A stretch of 64,000 nt of DNA, taken from positions 124,001 to 188,000 of the forward strand of contig NZ_JBCHVB010000004.1 in assembly GCF_039023475.1 (NCBI RefSeq), read 5' to 3'. Under the pieces are notes generated by a model. The model worked only from the letters and a program-made list of their open reading frames with translations. It had not been told where the DNA came from and ran no database searches. Below are positions 16,910 through 25,384 of the stretch, piece after piece. The position numbers and the translations under genes were made by a program. The stretch is from Erwinia sp039023475. GTDB taxonomy: Bacteria; Pseudomonadota; Gammaproteobacteria; Enterobacterales; Enterobacteriaceae. Every line of letters starts with the position of its first letter. Positions within the stretch are counted from its first letter, which is position 1.

Positions 16910-18025
16910 TTATTTCACCGGCGTGGAGGAACCATCGGCATGCCATTCGAAGATGCCGAATTCAAACCCTTTCAGGTCGCCCTTCTGATCCCAGCTCAGG
17001 TCGCCCATAACCGTCGGCACCGGAGCACCCTCTTTCAGGTTCTTCACAATATCTTCCGGCTCTTCGCTCTCGCTGCGCTCCATGCCTTTAACCAGCGATT
17101 GCAGCGCGGCATAGGTCGTCCAGACGAACGGACCGGTAGGATCCTGCTTCTTCGCCTTCAGCGCATCAACGACAGACTGGTTAGCAGGAACCTGATCGTA
17201 GCGCTTCGGCAGCGTGACCAGCATCCCTTCCGACGCCTCACCGGCGATATTTGAAAGCGAAGCGTTGCCCACACCTTCAGGTCCCATAAAGGCAGTTTTC
17301 AGGCCGGCTGCGCGTGACTGACGCAGCAGCTGTCCCATCTCCGGGTAGTAACCACCAAAATAGACAAAATCGACGTTCTCTTTCTTCAGTCGGGCGACCA
17401 GCGTGGAAAAGTTTTTATCCCCGGCGGTGATCCCTTCAAACATCACTACGTTACCGCCGGATTGCTTAAGGCTATCCTGCACCGAACGTGCCAGGCCTTC
17501 GCCATATTGCTGCTTGTCGTGGATCACAGCGATACGCTGCGGTTTGACGGCGCTGAGAATATATTTCGCTGCGGTGGGACCCTGATCGGAATCGAGCCCG
17601 GTGGTACGCATAATCATTTTGTAGCCGCGCGTGGTCAGATCGGCGTTAGTCGCTGCCGGGGTGATCATCAGCACGCCTTCGTCTTCATAAATATCTGAAG
17701 CAGGCTGCGTGGATGAAGAGCAGAGATGGCCAATAACATAGCGAATGCCGTCGTTAATCACTTTGTTCGCCACGGCGACTGCCTGCTTAGGATCGCAGGC
17801 ATCGTCATATTCCACGCCAACCAGTTTGTCGCCGTTCACGCCACCGCTGGCATTGATGTCAGCAATGGCCTGTTTAGCGCCGGTAAATTCCATATCGCCA
17901 TACTGGGCAACCGGGCCGGACATCGCGCCAACAATAGCGACCTTAATGTCTTTCGCCATCGCCGCGTGGCTCATTGCCAGGGCCACGCACCCGGCCAGGA
18001 AAGCATTTCCTTTACTGATTTTCAT
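16910..18025 (-). CDS. livK: Periplasmic Leu/Ile/Val-binding protein (LivK/LivJ type)
   Basis: A 371-residue periplasmic binding protein. The signal peptide (AFLAGCVALAMSHAAMA) is cleaved before KDIKVAIVGAMSGPVAQYG. Segments such as YDDACDPKQAVAVANKV, IGHLCSSSTQPASDIYEDEG and GLDSDQGPTAAKYIL are shared by LivJ and LivK, and individual stretches resemble one or the other (LVGVEYDDACD like LivK, TPAATNADLTTRGY and KKQDPTGPFVWTTYAALQSL like LivJ). E. coli has livJ and livK on either side of panM; here only this copy exists, so it probably serves both roles. The ATG at 18025 starts the signal peptide; an upstream extension to 18115 is rejected. Confidence 0.93.
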   Translation of the reverse strand: MKISKGNAFLAGCVALAMSHAAMAKDIKVAIVGAMSGPVAQYGDMEFTGAKQAIADINASGGVNGDKLVGVEYDDACDPKQAVAVANKVINDGIRYVIGHLCSSSTQPASDIYEDEGVLMITPAATNADLTTRGYKMIMRTTGLDSDQGPTAAKYILSAVKPQRIAVIHDKQQYGEGLARSVQDSLKQSGGNVVMFEGITAGDKNFSTLVARLKKENVDFVYFGGYYPEMGQLLRQSRAAGLKTAFMGPEGVGNASLSNIAGEASEGMLVTLPKRYDQVPANQSVVDALKAKKQDPTGPFVWTTYAALQSLVKGMERSESEEPEDIVKNLKEGAPVPTVMGDLSWDQKGDLKGFEFGIFEWHADGSSTPVK

Positions 18026-18411
18026 CCGATCTACCCCATCTGTTGTGATTGCTGTTTTTTGCCGGCGAAAAGTTGCTAATCTCCTTGAGAAAGAAGAAGT
18101 TAAGCGCCTCAACACCGTCTTTTAATAATAAGGCCTTTAATTTCAGGTTATTAAACAGGAATTTTCTTCTTCAAATCAACAGAAGCGTTGAGAAAACTCC
18201 GACCTTACCAGCATAAATCACTGGCATTTACAGGAACTATTTCGCGCTATCACCAGTCTTATCTGCTGCCATCAAGAGCACAATTCAGTATTTACCCTGG
18301 CATGGCGGCACGCAACAAACAGATTGCTTTGTTTTCGTACAGAAAAAGTTACGCGCAGGGAAGCGTACATTTTCGCTACAATATGCCTTTCGTCCTCCTC
18401 CGGAAATGCAT
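18026..18411. other. Divergent livK-panM intergenic region
   Basis: 386 bp without a gene. In E. coli livJ occupies part of the equivalent interval. It is AT-rich near livK (ATTAAACAGGAATTTTCTTC). A TACAAT at 18377-18382 could be a -10 for panM, but no good -35 accompanies it. I see no reading frame or RNA that I can name. Confidence 0.5.
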
Positions 18412-18807
18412 ATGAAACTGACCATCATCAGGCTGCAACAATTCTCACCTCAGGATCGCAGCGATCTTGCCAAAATCTGGCCCGGGAGCGATCTGGATGC
18501 CCTCGAAAAAAAGCTGGATGAGCAGCACCAGCTTTTTGCTGCAAAGTTTAACGACCGTCTGCTGGCGGCAGTCAAGGTGACGCTGAAAGGCACGCACGGC
18601 GAGCTGGATGATTTTATGGTGCGGGAAGTTACCCGCCGGCGCGGCGTGGGAAGCTACCTGCTGGAGGAGACGCTGGCGCAGAATAGCGCCATTACCCAGT
18701 GGTGGATTGCCGATATGGGCAACGTGGATCGTGAGGCGATCGCAGTATTTATGCAAAAAGCGGGGTTTATCGCGCAGCCCGGAGGATGGGTCTCCCTGCG
18801 GCGCTGA
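18412..18807 (+). CDS. panM: PanD maturation factor PanM
   Basis: A 131-residue GNAT-fold protein that binds the aspartate decarboxylase proenzyme PanD and triggers its self-cleavage to the pyruvoyl enzyme, needed for beta-alanine and pantothenate synthesis; acetyl-CoA/CoA binding makes this a feedback point. The acyl-CoA loop VREVTRRRGVGSYLLEE is present, as is the C-terminal AFMQKAGF-like IAVFMQKAGFIAQPGGW. The ATG at 18412 is preferred over one six bases earlier because GGA lies seven bases upstream and it gives MKLTIIRL as in E. coli. It is convergent with rpoH. Confidence 0.94.
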   Translation: MKLTIIRLQQFSPQDRSDLAKIWPGSDLDALEKKLDEQHQLFAAKFNDRLLAAVKVTLKGTHGELDDFMVREVTRRRGVGSYLLEETLAQNSAITQWWIADMGNVDREAIAVFMQKAGFIAQPGGWVSLRR

Positions 18808-18836
18808 AGGCTGGCTGGGTGAGGATCGCAGAAAAC

Positions 18837-18866
18837 AAAAAGGGCGGCACAAGTGCCACCCTTTTT
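18837..18866. terminator. Bidirectional terminator between panM and rpoH
   Basis: AAAAAGGG-C-GGCAC, loop AA, GTGCC-A-CCCTTTTT: a 13-pair stem with one internal mismatch and A/T runs on both outer sides. It can end both convergent transcripts. Confidence 0.9.
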
Positions 18867-18882
18867 CGTTTACCGCCGTCCG

Positions 18883-19737
18883 TTATGCTTCGATAGCGAC
18901 GCGCAGTTTCTTCATGGCGTTCTTCTCAAGCTGACGAACTCGCTCTGCGGAGACACCGTATTTATCGGCCAGCTCCTGCAGCGTGGTTTTGCTGTCATCA
19001 TCGAGCCAGCGGGCACGGATGATGTCCTGGCTACGCTCGTCGAGCCCCTGCATCGCATCGCTGAGTTTATCAGCGGCATGAGATTCCCAGTTATCTTCCT
19101 CAATGCCATCGGCAAAGTCGGAGGACTTATCCTGCAGATAGAGCATCGGCGCCATCGAACGGCCTTCGCTCTCCTCATCCGGCGTAGGATCGAACGTCAT
19201 ATCCTGCGCGGCCATCCGCGATTCCATCTCCAGCACGTCTTTGCTGGTCACGCCGAGTTCGCGCGCCACCATTTCCACTTCGTCCTGGTTGAACCAGCCC
19301 AGACGCTGTTTCGCCTTACGCAGGTTAAAGAAGAGCTTCCGCTGGGCTTTGGTGGTGGCCACTTTGACGATGCGCCAGTTACGCAGCACGTACTCATGAA
19401 TTTCCGCTTTAATCCAGTGCACGGCAAAGGAGACCAGGCGAACGCCCACCTCAGGGTTAAAGCGGCGCACCGCCTTCATCAGCCCGATATTCCCTTCCTG
19501 GATCAGGTCAGCCTGAGGCAGCCCATAGCCGGAGTAATTACGGGCGACATGAACGACAAAGCGCAGGTGAGACAGGATCAGCGTCTTGGCCGCATCCAGA
19601 TCGCCCTGGTAATGCAGCCGTTCAGCCAGCGCTTTTTCCTCTTCTGCCGTTAGCACAGGCCAGGCATTGGCGGCCCGGATATAGGAATCCAGGTTGCCTA
19701 AAGGAGCAATAGCTAAAGTTTGCATTTCTTTGGTCAT
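18883..19737 (-). CDS. rpoH: Heat-shock sigma factor sigma-32
   Basis: A 284-residue sigma-70-family factor, same length as E. coli RpoH. Region 2 is nearly unchanged (LIQEGNIGLMKAVRRFNPEV, VSFAVHWIKAEIHEYVLRNW), the RpoH box QRKLFFNLR is at residues 132-140, and region 4 ends in GVSAERVRQLEKNAMKKLR. It directs RNA polymerase to heat-shock promoters and is turned over by FtsH with DnaK/DnaJ. In E. coli translation is controlled by an RNA thermosensor in the first part of the coding mRNA; the 5' coding region here is conserved but I did not fold it. It follows ftsX with a 264 bp promoter region. Confidence 0.98.
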   Translation of the reverse strand: MTKEMQTLAIAPLGNLDSYIRAANAWPVLTAEEEKALAERLHYQGDLDAAKTLILSHLRFVVHVARNYSGYGLPQADLIQEGNIGLMKAVRRFNPEVGVRLVSFAVHWIKAEIHEYVLRNWRIVKVATTKAQRKLFFNLRKAKQRLGWFNQDEVEMVARELGVTSKDVLEMESRMAAQDMTFDPTPDEESEGRSMAPMLYLQDKSSDFADGIEEDNWESHAADKLSDAMQGLDERSQDIIRARWLDDDSKTTLQELADKYGVSAERVRQLEKNAMKKLRVAIEA

Positions 19738-19881
19738 TCATACCCTCTCTGTAGTAAGCAATAATGCTGTGTCGTTCCCTGAGCGATTCACAAGCCTACG
19801 TGAATGCCAGCAAGAATTGAAAGCATTCTGTGCTACTTCGACCGCAAAGTTATCCACAAGTTCAGCATCATCGGTGTATAA

Positions 19882-19890
19882 ATTATACCA
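19882..19890 (-). promoter_or_regulatory. Candidate extended -10 promoter of rpoH
   Basis: The minus strand reads TGGTATAAT, a perfect extended -10, 145 bp before the rpoH start; no strong -35 is present. In E. coli rpoH has several promoters in this interval. Only this one is clear to me here. Confidence 0.5.
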
Positions 19891-20001
19891 CACATTGCGG
19901 GCAGAGGAAGTATAGCCAAAGGCCGTCACAACACAACATCTTCCCCGGCCATCCTGAACCCGACAGCAGAGGAAGATTATATCAAAAAACGTGTAAAGGG
20001 G

Positions 20002-20991
20002 TTACTGAGGCGTAAAACGACGTAAATGTTGCACCGTCGCCAGCCAGGCGGCAATCCAGCCAATCATAGCGGCAACCAGCAGCAGCAGCAGGCTCTCATC
20101 CCATGAGAGGCCGTGCAGCACAAACGTGGTGCCGAATACCGAGGCAACCTGAGCGACCACGCTTTCGAGGCGTAATACCAGCACCTCGGAAAGCAGCAGC
20201 GACAGCAGCGCGCCCGAAAAGCCGAGCAGCGCCCCGCCATACAGAAACGGCCGCAGGATAAAGCCATCGGTCGCGCCGATCAGTTTCTGCACGTTGATGG
20301 TGTCGCGCCGGGCAAAGATACTGAGCCTGACGCTATTACCAATAACCAGGAACACCGCCACGATCATCAGGAGGCCGATCATCGCAGCGACCTGCCCCAC
20401 CAGCCCGGTCAGGGCCGCCAGGCGGGCGAACCAGCTGTCGTCCATCTTCACATCGTCCACGCCCTGAACCTTCGCGACGCGCTCGCGCAGGTTGCTCATC
20501 GTGTCTGAGTTCTGGAAGTTAAGCTGCGGGGTAATAATCGCAACGGCGGGCAGCGGGTTTTGTTCCAGCATGTCCATCGCGCCACCAAACCCAGACCAGT
20601 TACGGAACTCGCCCATCGCTTCTTCGCGGGAGAGATAATTGACCTTATCTACACCCTCTTCCTGCTTTAGCTGCGCGACCACGCTTTCCGCCGCATCGTC
20701 GTCCAGCGTTTTGCTCAGGTAGACGGTCAGCTGCGGGGCCGGATACCACTGCTCGGCGGCCTGGCTGACGTTTTTCCAGACCATGTAGCACACGCCAGGC
20801 AGGGTCAGTGAAATGGCAATCACCATCACCGTCAGTATGGTCGCCAGCGGCTGCCGCCACATATCAGAGAGCGTGCCGCGCAGCGCGTAACGCCACTGCT
20901 CCGGCAAACCGCCCTTCAGCGCTTTACTTTTCGAAGGCGGCTTCGGCTTTGCCGCTTTGGGCGCCGCGCGCACGTTACGTTTATTCGCCAT
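20002..20991 (-). CDS. ftsX: Cell division ABC-type membrane protein FtsX
   Basis: A 329-residue inner-membrane protein with a cytoplasmic basic N-terminus (RNVRAAPKAAKPKPPSKSKA), a first membrane helix (LATILTVMVIAISLTLPGVC), a periplasmic domain and three C-terminal helices (FtsX fold). With FtsE it forms a mechanotransmitter at the divisome that activates murein amidases through EnvC. E. coli FtsX is 352 residues, so the N-terminal tail is a little shorter here. Its start overlaps the ftsE stop by 11 bases, as expected for the ftsYEX operon. Confidence 0.96.
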   Translation of the reverse strand: MANKRNVRAAPKAAKPKPPSKSKALKGGLPEQWRYALRGTLSDMWRQPLATILTVMVIAISLTLPGVCYMVWKNVSQAAEQWYPAPQLTVYLSKTLDDDAAESVVAQLKQEEGVDKVNYLSREEAMGEFRNWSGFGGAMDMLEQNPLPAVAIITPQLNFQNSDTMSNLRERVAKVQGVDDVKMDDSWFARLAALTGLVGQVAAMIGLLMIVAVFLVIGNSVRLSIFARRDTINVQKLIGATDGFILRPFLYGGALLGFSGALLSLLLSEVLVLRLESVVAQVASVFGTTFVLHGLSWDESLLLLLVAAMIGWIAAWLATVQHLRRFTPQ

Positions 20992-21649
20992 CCTGACCTC
21001 CGTGCAAACGTCCCTGGTTCAGCGTCATCAGACGGTAGTTACGCCGGGCAATCAGCGCCTTGTCGTGCGTGGCCATCAGCACGGTCACCCCAACGCGGTT
21101 AAATTCCTCAAACAGCCGCAAAATATCTTCAGAGAGCGCGTCATCAAGGTTACCGGTCGGCTCATCCGCCAGCAGCACGGCGGGTTTGTTCACCACGGCA
21201 CGGGCGATGCCCACGCGCTGCTGCTCGCCGCCGGAGAGCTGGATAGGATAGCTTTTCGCTTTGTCCAGCAGGCCGACCTTGTCCAGCGCCGCCGAGACGC
21301 GGCGACGAATATCTTCACCGCTCGCGCCAGCAATAATCAGCGGGATAGCCACATTGTCATAGACCGAGCGATCCATCAGCAGGTGGTGATCCTGAAAAAT
21401 CATGCCAATCTGACGACGCAGAAACGGCACTTCGCGGCTTTTCAGCCGGCTGATATCGTGTCCGCTGAACCAGATATGGCCCGCGCTGGGGCGCTCGATG
21501 CCGCAGATAAGCTTCAGCAACGTGCTTTTCCCCGCCCCTGAATGTCCGGTCAGAAACGCCATTTCTCCCGGACGCAGACGAAAATCTACCCCCTGAAGCG
21601 CTTGCCGACCGCCGAGATAAGCCTTACTGACTTCCTCAAAGCGAATCAT
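20981..21649 (-). CDS. ftsE: Cell division ATP-binding protein FtsE
   Basis: A 222-residue ABC ATPase. Walker A GHSGAGKS is at residues 35-42, signature LSGGEQQRVGIARA, Walker B VLLADEPTGNL and MATHDKALI switch follow. It pairs with FtsX to regulate peptidoglycan hydrolysis at the septum. Length equals the E. coli protein. It starts five bases after the ftsY stop and overlaps ftsX. Confidence 0.97.
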   Translation of the reverse strand: MIRFEEVSKAYLGGRQALQGVDFRLRPGEMAFLTGHSGAGKSTLLKLICGIERPSAGHIWFSGHDISRLKSREVPFLRRQIGMIFQDHHLLMDRSVYDNVAIPLIIAGASGEDIRRRVSAALDKVGLLDKAKSYPIQLSGGEQQRVGIARAVVNKPAVLLADEPTGNLDDALSEDILRLFEEFNRVGVTVLMATHDKALIARRNYRLMTLNQGRLHGGQDGE

Positions 21650-21654
21650 CCTAA

Positions 21655-23076
21655 TTACTCCTCTCGGGCAAAAAGTGCCTCTATAAAGTCGTCTGCTTTA
21701 AACGATCGTAAATCTTCAATGCCTTCGCCTACGCCGATATAGCGGATGGGAATGCCAAACTGATCCGCGACCGAGAAGATCACGCCGCCTTTTGCCGTAC
21801 CATCAAGCTTGGTCAGCGTGATACCGGTCAGGCCCACCGCTTCATGGAACAGCTTAGTCTGACTGATGGCGTTCTGTCCGGTGCTGGCGTCAATCGTCAG
21901 CATCACCTCATGCGGAGCCTGCTCATCGAGCTTTTTCATTACGCGGGTGATTTTCTTCAGCTCTTCCATCAGGTGCGCTTTGTTTTGCAGACGTCCTGCC
22001 GTATCGGCAATCAGCACGTCCACGCCGCGCGCTTTAGCAGCCTGAATCGCATCAAAAATGACCGAGGCCGAGTCCGCGCCGGTATGCTGCGCCACGACCG
22101 GAATATTGTTGCGCTGCCCCCAGACCTGAAGCTGTTCAACGGCCGCTGCGCGGAAGGTATCCCCCGCCGCCAGCATCACTGATTTCCCCTCAGCCTGATA
22201 CTGGCGAGCCAGTTTGCCGATGGTGGTGGTTTTGCCTACGCCGTTAACACCCACCATCAGGATAACAAATGGCGTTTTGCCGCCAACATCCAGCGGCGCC
22301 TCTACCTTCGCCAGAATTTCTGACATCTCCTGCTTCAGCAGGCCATAGAGCGCTTCAGCATCACGCAGCTGTTTGCGGTTCGCCTGAGTCGTCAGGTTGT
22401 TAATGATGCGGCGCGTGGTTTCCACGCCAACGTCAGCGATCAGCAGCTGCTCTTCCAACTCCTCAAAGAGATCGTCATCGATCTTTTTGCCCCGGAACAA
22501 ACCGATAAAACCCGATCCCAGATTCTGACGGGTTTTTACCAGGCTGCGCTTCAGGCGGGCAAAAAAGCCTTCTTTGGTCGGGCGCTCCTGCTCAGCCTGC
22601 TCCGCTTTATCGCTTTGCTCAACCTTCGCCAGGGCGGCCGCAACCGACTCCTCTTCATCAATTTCAGAATCGGAGGTAGCCGACGCCAGCACGGTAACTT
22701 CCGGCTCGGGCTTAACTTCTGCTATCTCTTCCCGCAGCAGCGCTTCTTCCGGCTCGGGCTTAACTTCTGCTATCTCTTCCGGCAGCAGCGCTTCTTCCGG
22801 CTCCGGCTTAACGCCTGCTACATCCTGCAGTTTAGCGACGGCGGGCGCGACATTTTCAGGGTGCGCCGCCTGCTCTTTTGCCACGGTTTCCGTGACGTCC
22901 ACCAGCTCGTCGGCACGCTGCTCCGTCCCGGGATGAGCAGGTGTGGCAGCATCCGAAACATCCTCAGCCGCGGGCTGCTGCTGTTCAGACGTTTCTTCTG
23001 TTTTTTCCTCAGGCGCTTTCTCTTCCCGCCCTAATCCCAGCCAGGAAAAAAAGCCACGTTTTTTATTTTTTGCCAT
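21655..23076 (-). CDS. ftsY: Signal recognition particle receptor FtsY
   Basis: A 473-residue SRP receptor GTPase that docks SRP-ribosome complexes at the inner membrane. An acidic A domain (about residues 1-165) contains a membrane-targeting MAKNKKRGFFSWLGLG start and a tandem 16-residue repeat. The NG domain follows: GVNGVGKT (G1) at residues 276-283, DTFRAAA, DTAGRLQ and TKLDGTAKGG. The A domain is variable in the family and its length here is slightly below E. coli (497). The gene heads the ftsY-ftsE-ftsX operon and is divergent from rsmD. Confidence 0.97.
   Translation of the reverse strand: MAKNKKRGFFSWLGLGREEKAPEEKTEETSEQQQPAAEDVSDAATPAHPGTEQRADELVDVTETVAKEQAAHPENVAPAVAKLQDVAGVKPEPEEALLPEEIAEVKPEPEEALLREEIAEVKPEPEVTVLASATSDSEIDEEESVAAALAKVEQSDKAEQAEQERPTKEGFFARLKRSLVKTRQNLGSGFIGLFRGKKIDDDLFEELEEQLLIADVGVETTRRIINNLTTQANRKQLRDAEALYGLLKQEMSEILAKVEAPLDVGGKTPFVILMVGVNGVGKTTTIGKLARQYQAEGKSVMLAAGDTFRAAAVEQLQVWGQRNNIPVVAQHTGADSASVIFDAIQAAKARGVDVLIADTAGRLQNKAHLMEELKKITRVMKKLDEQAPHEVMLTIDASTGQNAISQTKLFHEAVGLTGITLTKLDGTAKGGVIFSVADQFGIPIRYIGVGEGIEDLRSFKADDFIEALFAREE
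22699..22812 (-). repeat. 48 bp tandem repeat in the FtsY acidic domain
   Basis: Two nearly identical 16-codon units (VKPEPEEALLPEEIAE and VKPEPEEALLREEIAE, residues 89-120) plus a third partial unit (VKPEPE). DNA identity between the first two is near complete, which points to recent duplication or slippage within the gene. Confidence 0.9.
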
Positions 23077-23241
23077 GGTGCAACCACACTCCTCGCGGGG
23101 AAAAATCTGTCAGGTCTCTGAAAATCATCTTAATCCCTTAGTCTAACACTTTCCTGCTAACGCAACACAGCACCCTTTTTACGTTTCCTCTGCCCGGATC
23201 GCGCGTTAAACTGTGCAACAAATTATGAAGAGTTCAGCAGC

Positions 23242-23847
23242 ATGCAAAAAAAATCCCGCAGCGGCGGCGCCGGACAAATCCGCATTATCGGCGGCTTATG
23301 GCGCGGCAGAAAACTTCCGGTGCCCGACAGCGCCGGGCTTCGTCCGACCACAGATCGCGTACGTGAAACCCTGTTCAACTGGCTGGCACCGGATATCCAG
23401 GGCGCGCGCTGTCTTGACTGCTTCGCCGGCAGCGGCGCCCTCGGTCTTGAGGCGCTGTCGCGCCACGCCGCGTCCGTCACGCTGATTGAGCTGGAGCGCC
23501 CCGTCGCGCAACTGCTGGAAAAGAACCTGGCGACGCTGGGCGCAACAGCGGGACGCGTACTCAATACCAATACGCTCCAGTGGCTGGCTCAGCAAGGCGA
23601 GCCTCACGATCTGGTTTTTATCGATCCGCCGTTCCGCAAAGGCCTGCTTGAGCAGACGCTGACGCTGCTGGAAAATAACGGCTGGCTGGCAGCAGATGCG
23701 CTGATCTATGTGGAAAGTGAAGTGGAAAATGGTTTACCGACCGTTCCGGTTAGCTGGCATCTGCACCGGGAAAAGATTGCCGGGCAGGTCGCTTCCCGTC
23801 TCTATATCCGACACGCCGCCGCAAAGGAGCAAAATCATGCTGATTAA
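23242..23847 (+). CDS. rsmD: 16S rRNA (guanine966-N2)-methyltransferase
   Basis: A 201-residue class I SAM methyltransferase that modifies G966 of 16S rRNA in assembled 30S subunits. It shows the family start GQIRIIGGLWRGRKL, PTTDRVRETLFNWL, SAM motif I DCFAGSGALGLEALSRHA and the catalytic motif IV DPPF in VFIDPPFRKG. It is divergent from ftsY, as in E. coli. Its stop lies 11 bases inside yhhL, so the two genes are translationally coupled. Confidence 0.96.
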   Translation: MQKKSRSGGAGQIRIIGGLWRGRKLPVPDSAGLRPTTDRVRETLFNWLAPDIQGARCLDCFAGSGALGLEALSRHAASVTLIELERPVAQLLEKNLATLGATAGRVLNTNTLQWLAQQGEPHDLVFIDPPFRKGLLEQTLTLLENNGWLAADALIYVESEVENGLPTVPVSWHLHREKIAGQVASRLYIRHAAAKEQNHAD

Positions 23848-24106
23848 TTTAGGAAGGTTGCTGATGGTCTGCGTCTGGGCATTCCTTCTGCTTAACCTGG
23901 TGCACCCTTTTCCCAGGCCGCTGAAGTACTTTATTGATGTTGCACTTTTTTTTATGGTGGTGATGCATGGACTTCAGCTGGTTCTGATGCGCACAACGCA
24001 GCCAAAAGAGGGGCCGAAGCTCAGCGCGCTGACCCAGATAAAGATCTTTTTCTTCGGCGTATTTGAACTGCTGGCGTGGCAAAAGAAACATCTGCCAAAG
24101 CAGTGA
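23837..24106 (+). CDS. yhhL: DUF1145 membrane protein YhhL
   Basis: An 89-residue protein with two predicted membrane helices (LMVCVWAFLLLNLVHPFP and YFIDVALFFMVVMHGLQL) and a C-terminal cytoplasmic part with FFFGVFELLAWQKK. These segments match E. coli YhhL (same length), function unknown. A longer in-frame start exists inside rsmD at 23708, but the ATG at 23837 follows AAAGGAG at eight bases and overlaps the rsmD end by 11 bases. Confidence 0.92.
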   Translation: MLINLGRLLMVCVWAFLLLNLVHPFPRPLKYFIDVALFFMVVMHGLQLVLMRTTQPKEGPKLSALTQIKIFFFGVFELLAWQKKHLPKQ

Positions 24107-24147
24107 GCCCCTTCGTGCCTGTCCCCTGAAGTCGCCCCGCCCGCCGC

Positions 24148-24513
24148 TTACGGCGCGGCAGGCTTGTCGGGTACAAAAGAGATAAATTGCGTTCCCTTCA
24201 CCGCCAGCTGACCGCGAGCCCCTTTATCTATTTGATGGTAATCACGGGCTTGCAGCGTCAGTTTAAAATCCCCTGCACCGTTAAGCGGATGAAACCACGC
24301 TTCGTAACGCATCTCCTCAACGGGGATCACTTCACGCTGGCGCGAACGGCGGTTCGGGGCGGGAAATTCGCGTTTTGTTTTGACCTCAACCGGCACCGTC
24401 CGCACGGGCGAAGCGTCGTTAACCGCCTCTTCCCGACGCTGCTTGATAAACTGACGCGTTGCCAGCAGGGCAATAACGGCCAGGATGATGAAAAATATCA
24501 GGGGTAGCTTCAT
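24148..24513 (-). CDS. yhhM: DUF2500 protein YhhM
   Basis: A 121-residue protein with one N-terminal membrane helix (LPLIFFIILAVIALLATRQF) followed by a soluble domain. PVRTVPVEVKTKREFPAP and YEAWFHPLNGAGDFKL are the DUF2500/YhhM signatures. Function is unknown; it is probably anchored in the inner membrane with the domain outside the cytoplasm. It is convergent with yhhL and divergent from yhhN, as in E. coli. Confidence 0.9.
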   Translation of the reverse strand: MKLPLIFFIILAVIALLATRQFIKQRREEAVNDASPVRTVPVEVKTKREFPAPNRRSRQREVIPVEEMRYEAWFHPLNGAGDFKLTLQARDYHQIDKGARGQLAVKGTQFISFVPDKPAAP

Positions 24514-24665
24514 TGCCGTTTGTTCCTCTTCTCAGCCGGTGCGGCCAGATGCCCGGGCAGGCAAGGATACAACCAGAGCCCTCTCATTGTCACATCGTCC
24601 CTGGCTGGCCTAAACTGAAACCAAGAATTCTTGGTTTTTGAACCTGTTAAATAAAGGGACACATT

Positions 24666-25292
24666 ATGATTTGGTCGTTTCTGGCGGTTCTGTTCTCCGG
24701 CTGGCTGTACGTTGATGCTTCCTATCGTGGCCCCCAGTGGCAGCGCTGGGTTTTTAAACCCGTTACGCTGCTGCTGCTGCTGGCGCTGGCCTGGCAGGCA
24801 CCCGTACTGGACACCACCGATTACCTGATCCTCTTCGGTCTGCTGGCGACGCTGGTGGGTGATGCCCTGACGCTGCTGCCTCAGCGGCGGATGCTCTATG
24901 CAACAGGCGCGTTTTTCCTTTCACATCTGCTTTATACCATCTGTTTTGCCAGCCAGATGACGCTGACCTTCTTCTGGCCAATCCCACTTATTGTGCTGAT
25001 TATAGGCGCGGCGCTGATCGCCACTATCTGGACGAAACTGGATGAGCTGCGCTGGCCGGTCTGTACCTTTATCGGGATGACGTTGCTGATGGTCTGGCTG
25101 ACAACGGAGCAGTATTTCTTCCGCCCCAATGACTACAGCTTTTCAATTATGACCGGTGCCTCACTGCTGCTGCTGGCGAACATTCTCTGGCTGGTCAGTC
25201 ATTATCGCCGCCGTTTTTCTGCCGACAGCGCGCTGATTGCCGCCTGTTACTTCGCCGGTCACTTTATGATTGTGCGTTCACTCTACCTGTAA
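24666..25292 (+). CDS. yhhN: YhhN family membrane protein (lysoplasmalogenase-like)
   Basis: A 208-residue protein of about eight membrane helices, same length as E. coli YhhN, with VDASYRGPQWQRWVFKP near the start and ACYFAGHFMIVRSLYL at the end. The family includes animal TMEM86 lysoplasmalogenases; the bacterial substrate is not established. The ATG at 24666 has AAGGGA upstream. It lies just before the zntA promoter, separate from the ZntR-controlled unit. Confidence 0.93.
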   Translation: MIWSFLAVLFSGWLYVDASYRGPQWQRWVFKPVTLLLLLALAWQAPVLDTTDYLILFGLLATLVGDALTLLPQRRMLYATGAFFLSHLLYTICFASQMTLTFFWPIPLIVLIIGAALIATIWTKLDELRWPVCTFIGMTLLMVWLTTEQYFFRPNDYSFSIMTGASLLLLANILWLVSHYRRRFSADSALIAACYFAGHFMIVRSLYL

Positions 25293-25305
25293 GCAGGAAT
25301 ACGCC

Positions 25306-25337
25306 TTGACTCTGGAGTCCACTCCAGAGTGTATGAT
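25306..25337 (+). promoter_or_regulatory. zntA promoter with ZntR operator
   Basis: TTGACT (25306-25311) and TATGAT (25332-25337) are separated by 20 bp, the long spacer of MerR-type promoters. ACTCTGGAGT-CC-ACTCCAGAGT (25309-25330) is a perfect inverted repeat that matches the known ZntR site at E. coli zntA. Zn-ZntR would untwist this spacer and activate. Confidence 0.95.
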
Positions 25338-25384
25338 GTGATTAAGGGCGGGACATCCCCCCCTTTTCGCAACAGGAGGCGTTT

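Noticed and set aside
22699..22812. CRISPR-like direct repeats
   Set aside because: The repeats are in frame inside FtsY, without unique spacers.
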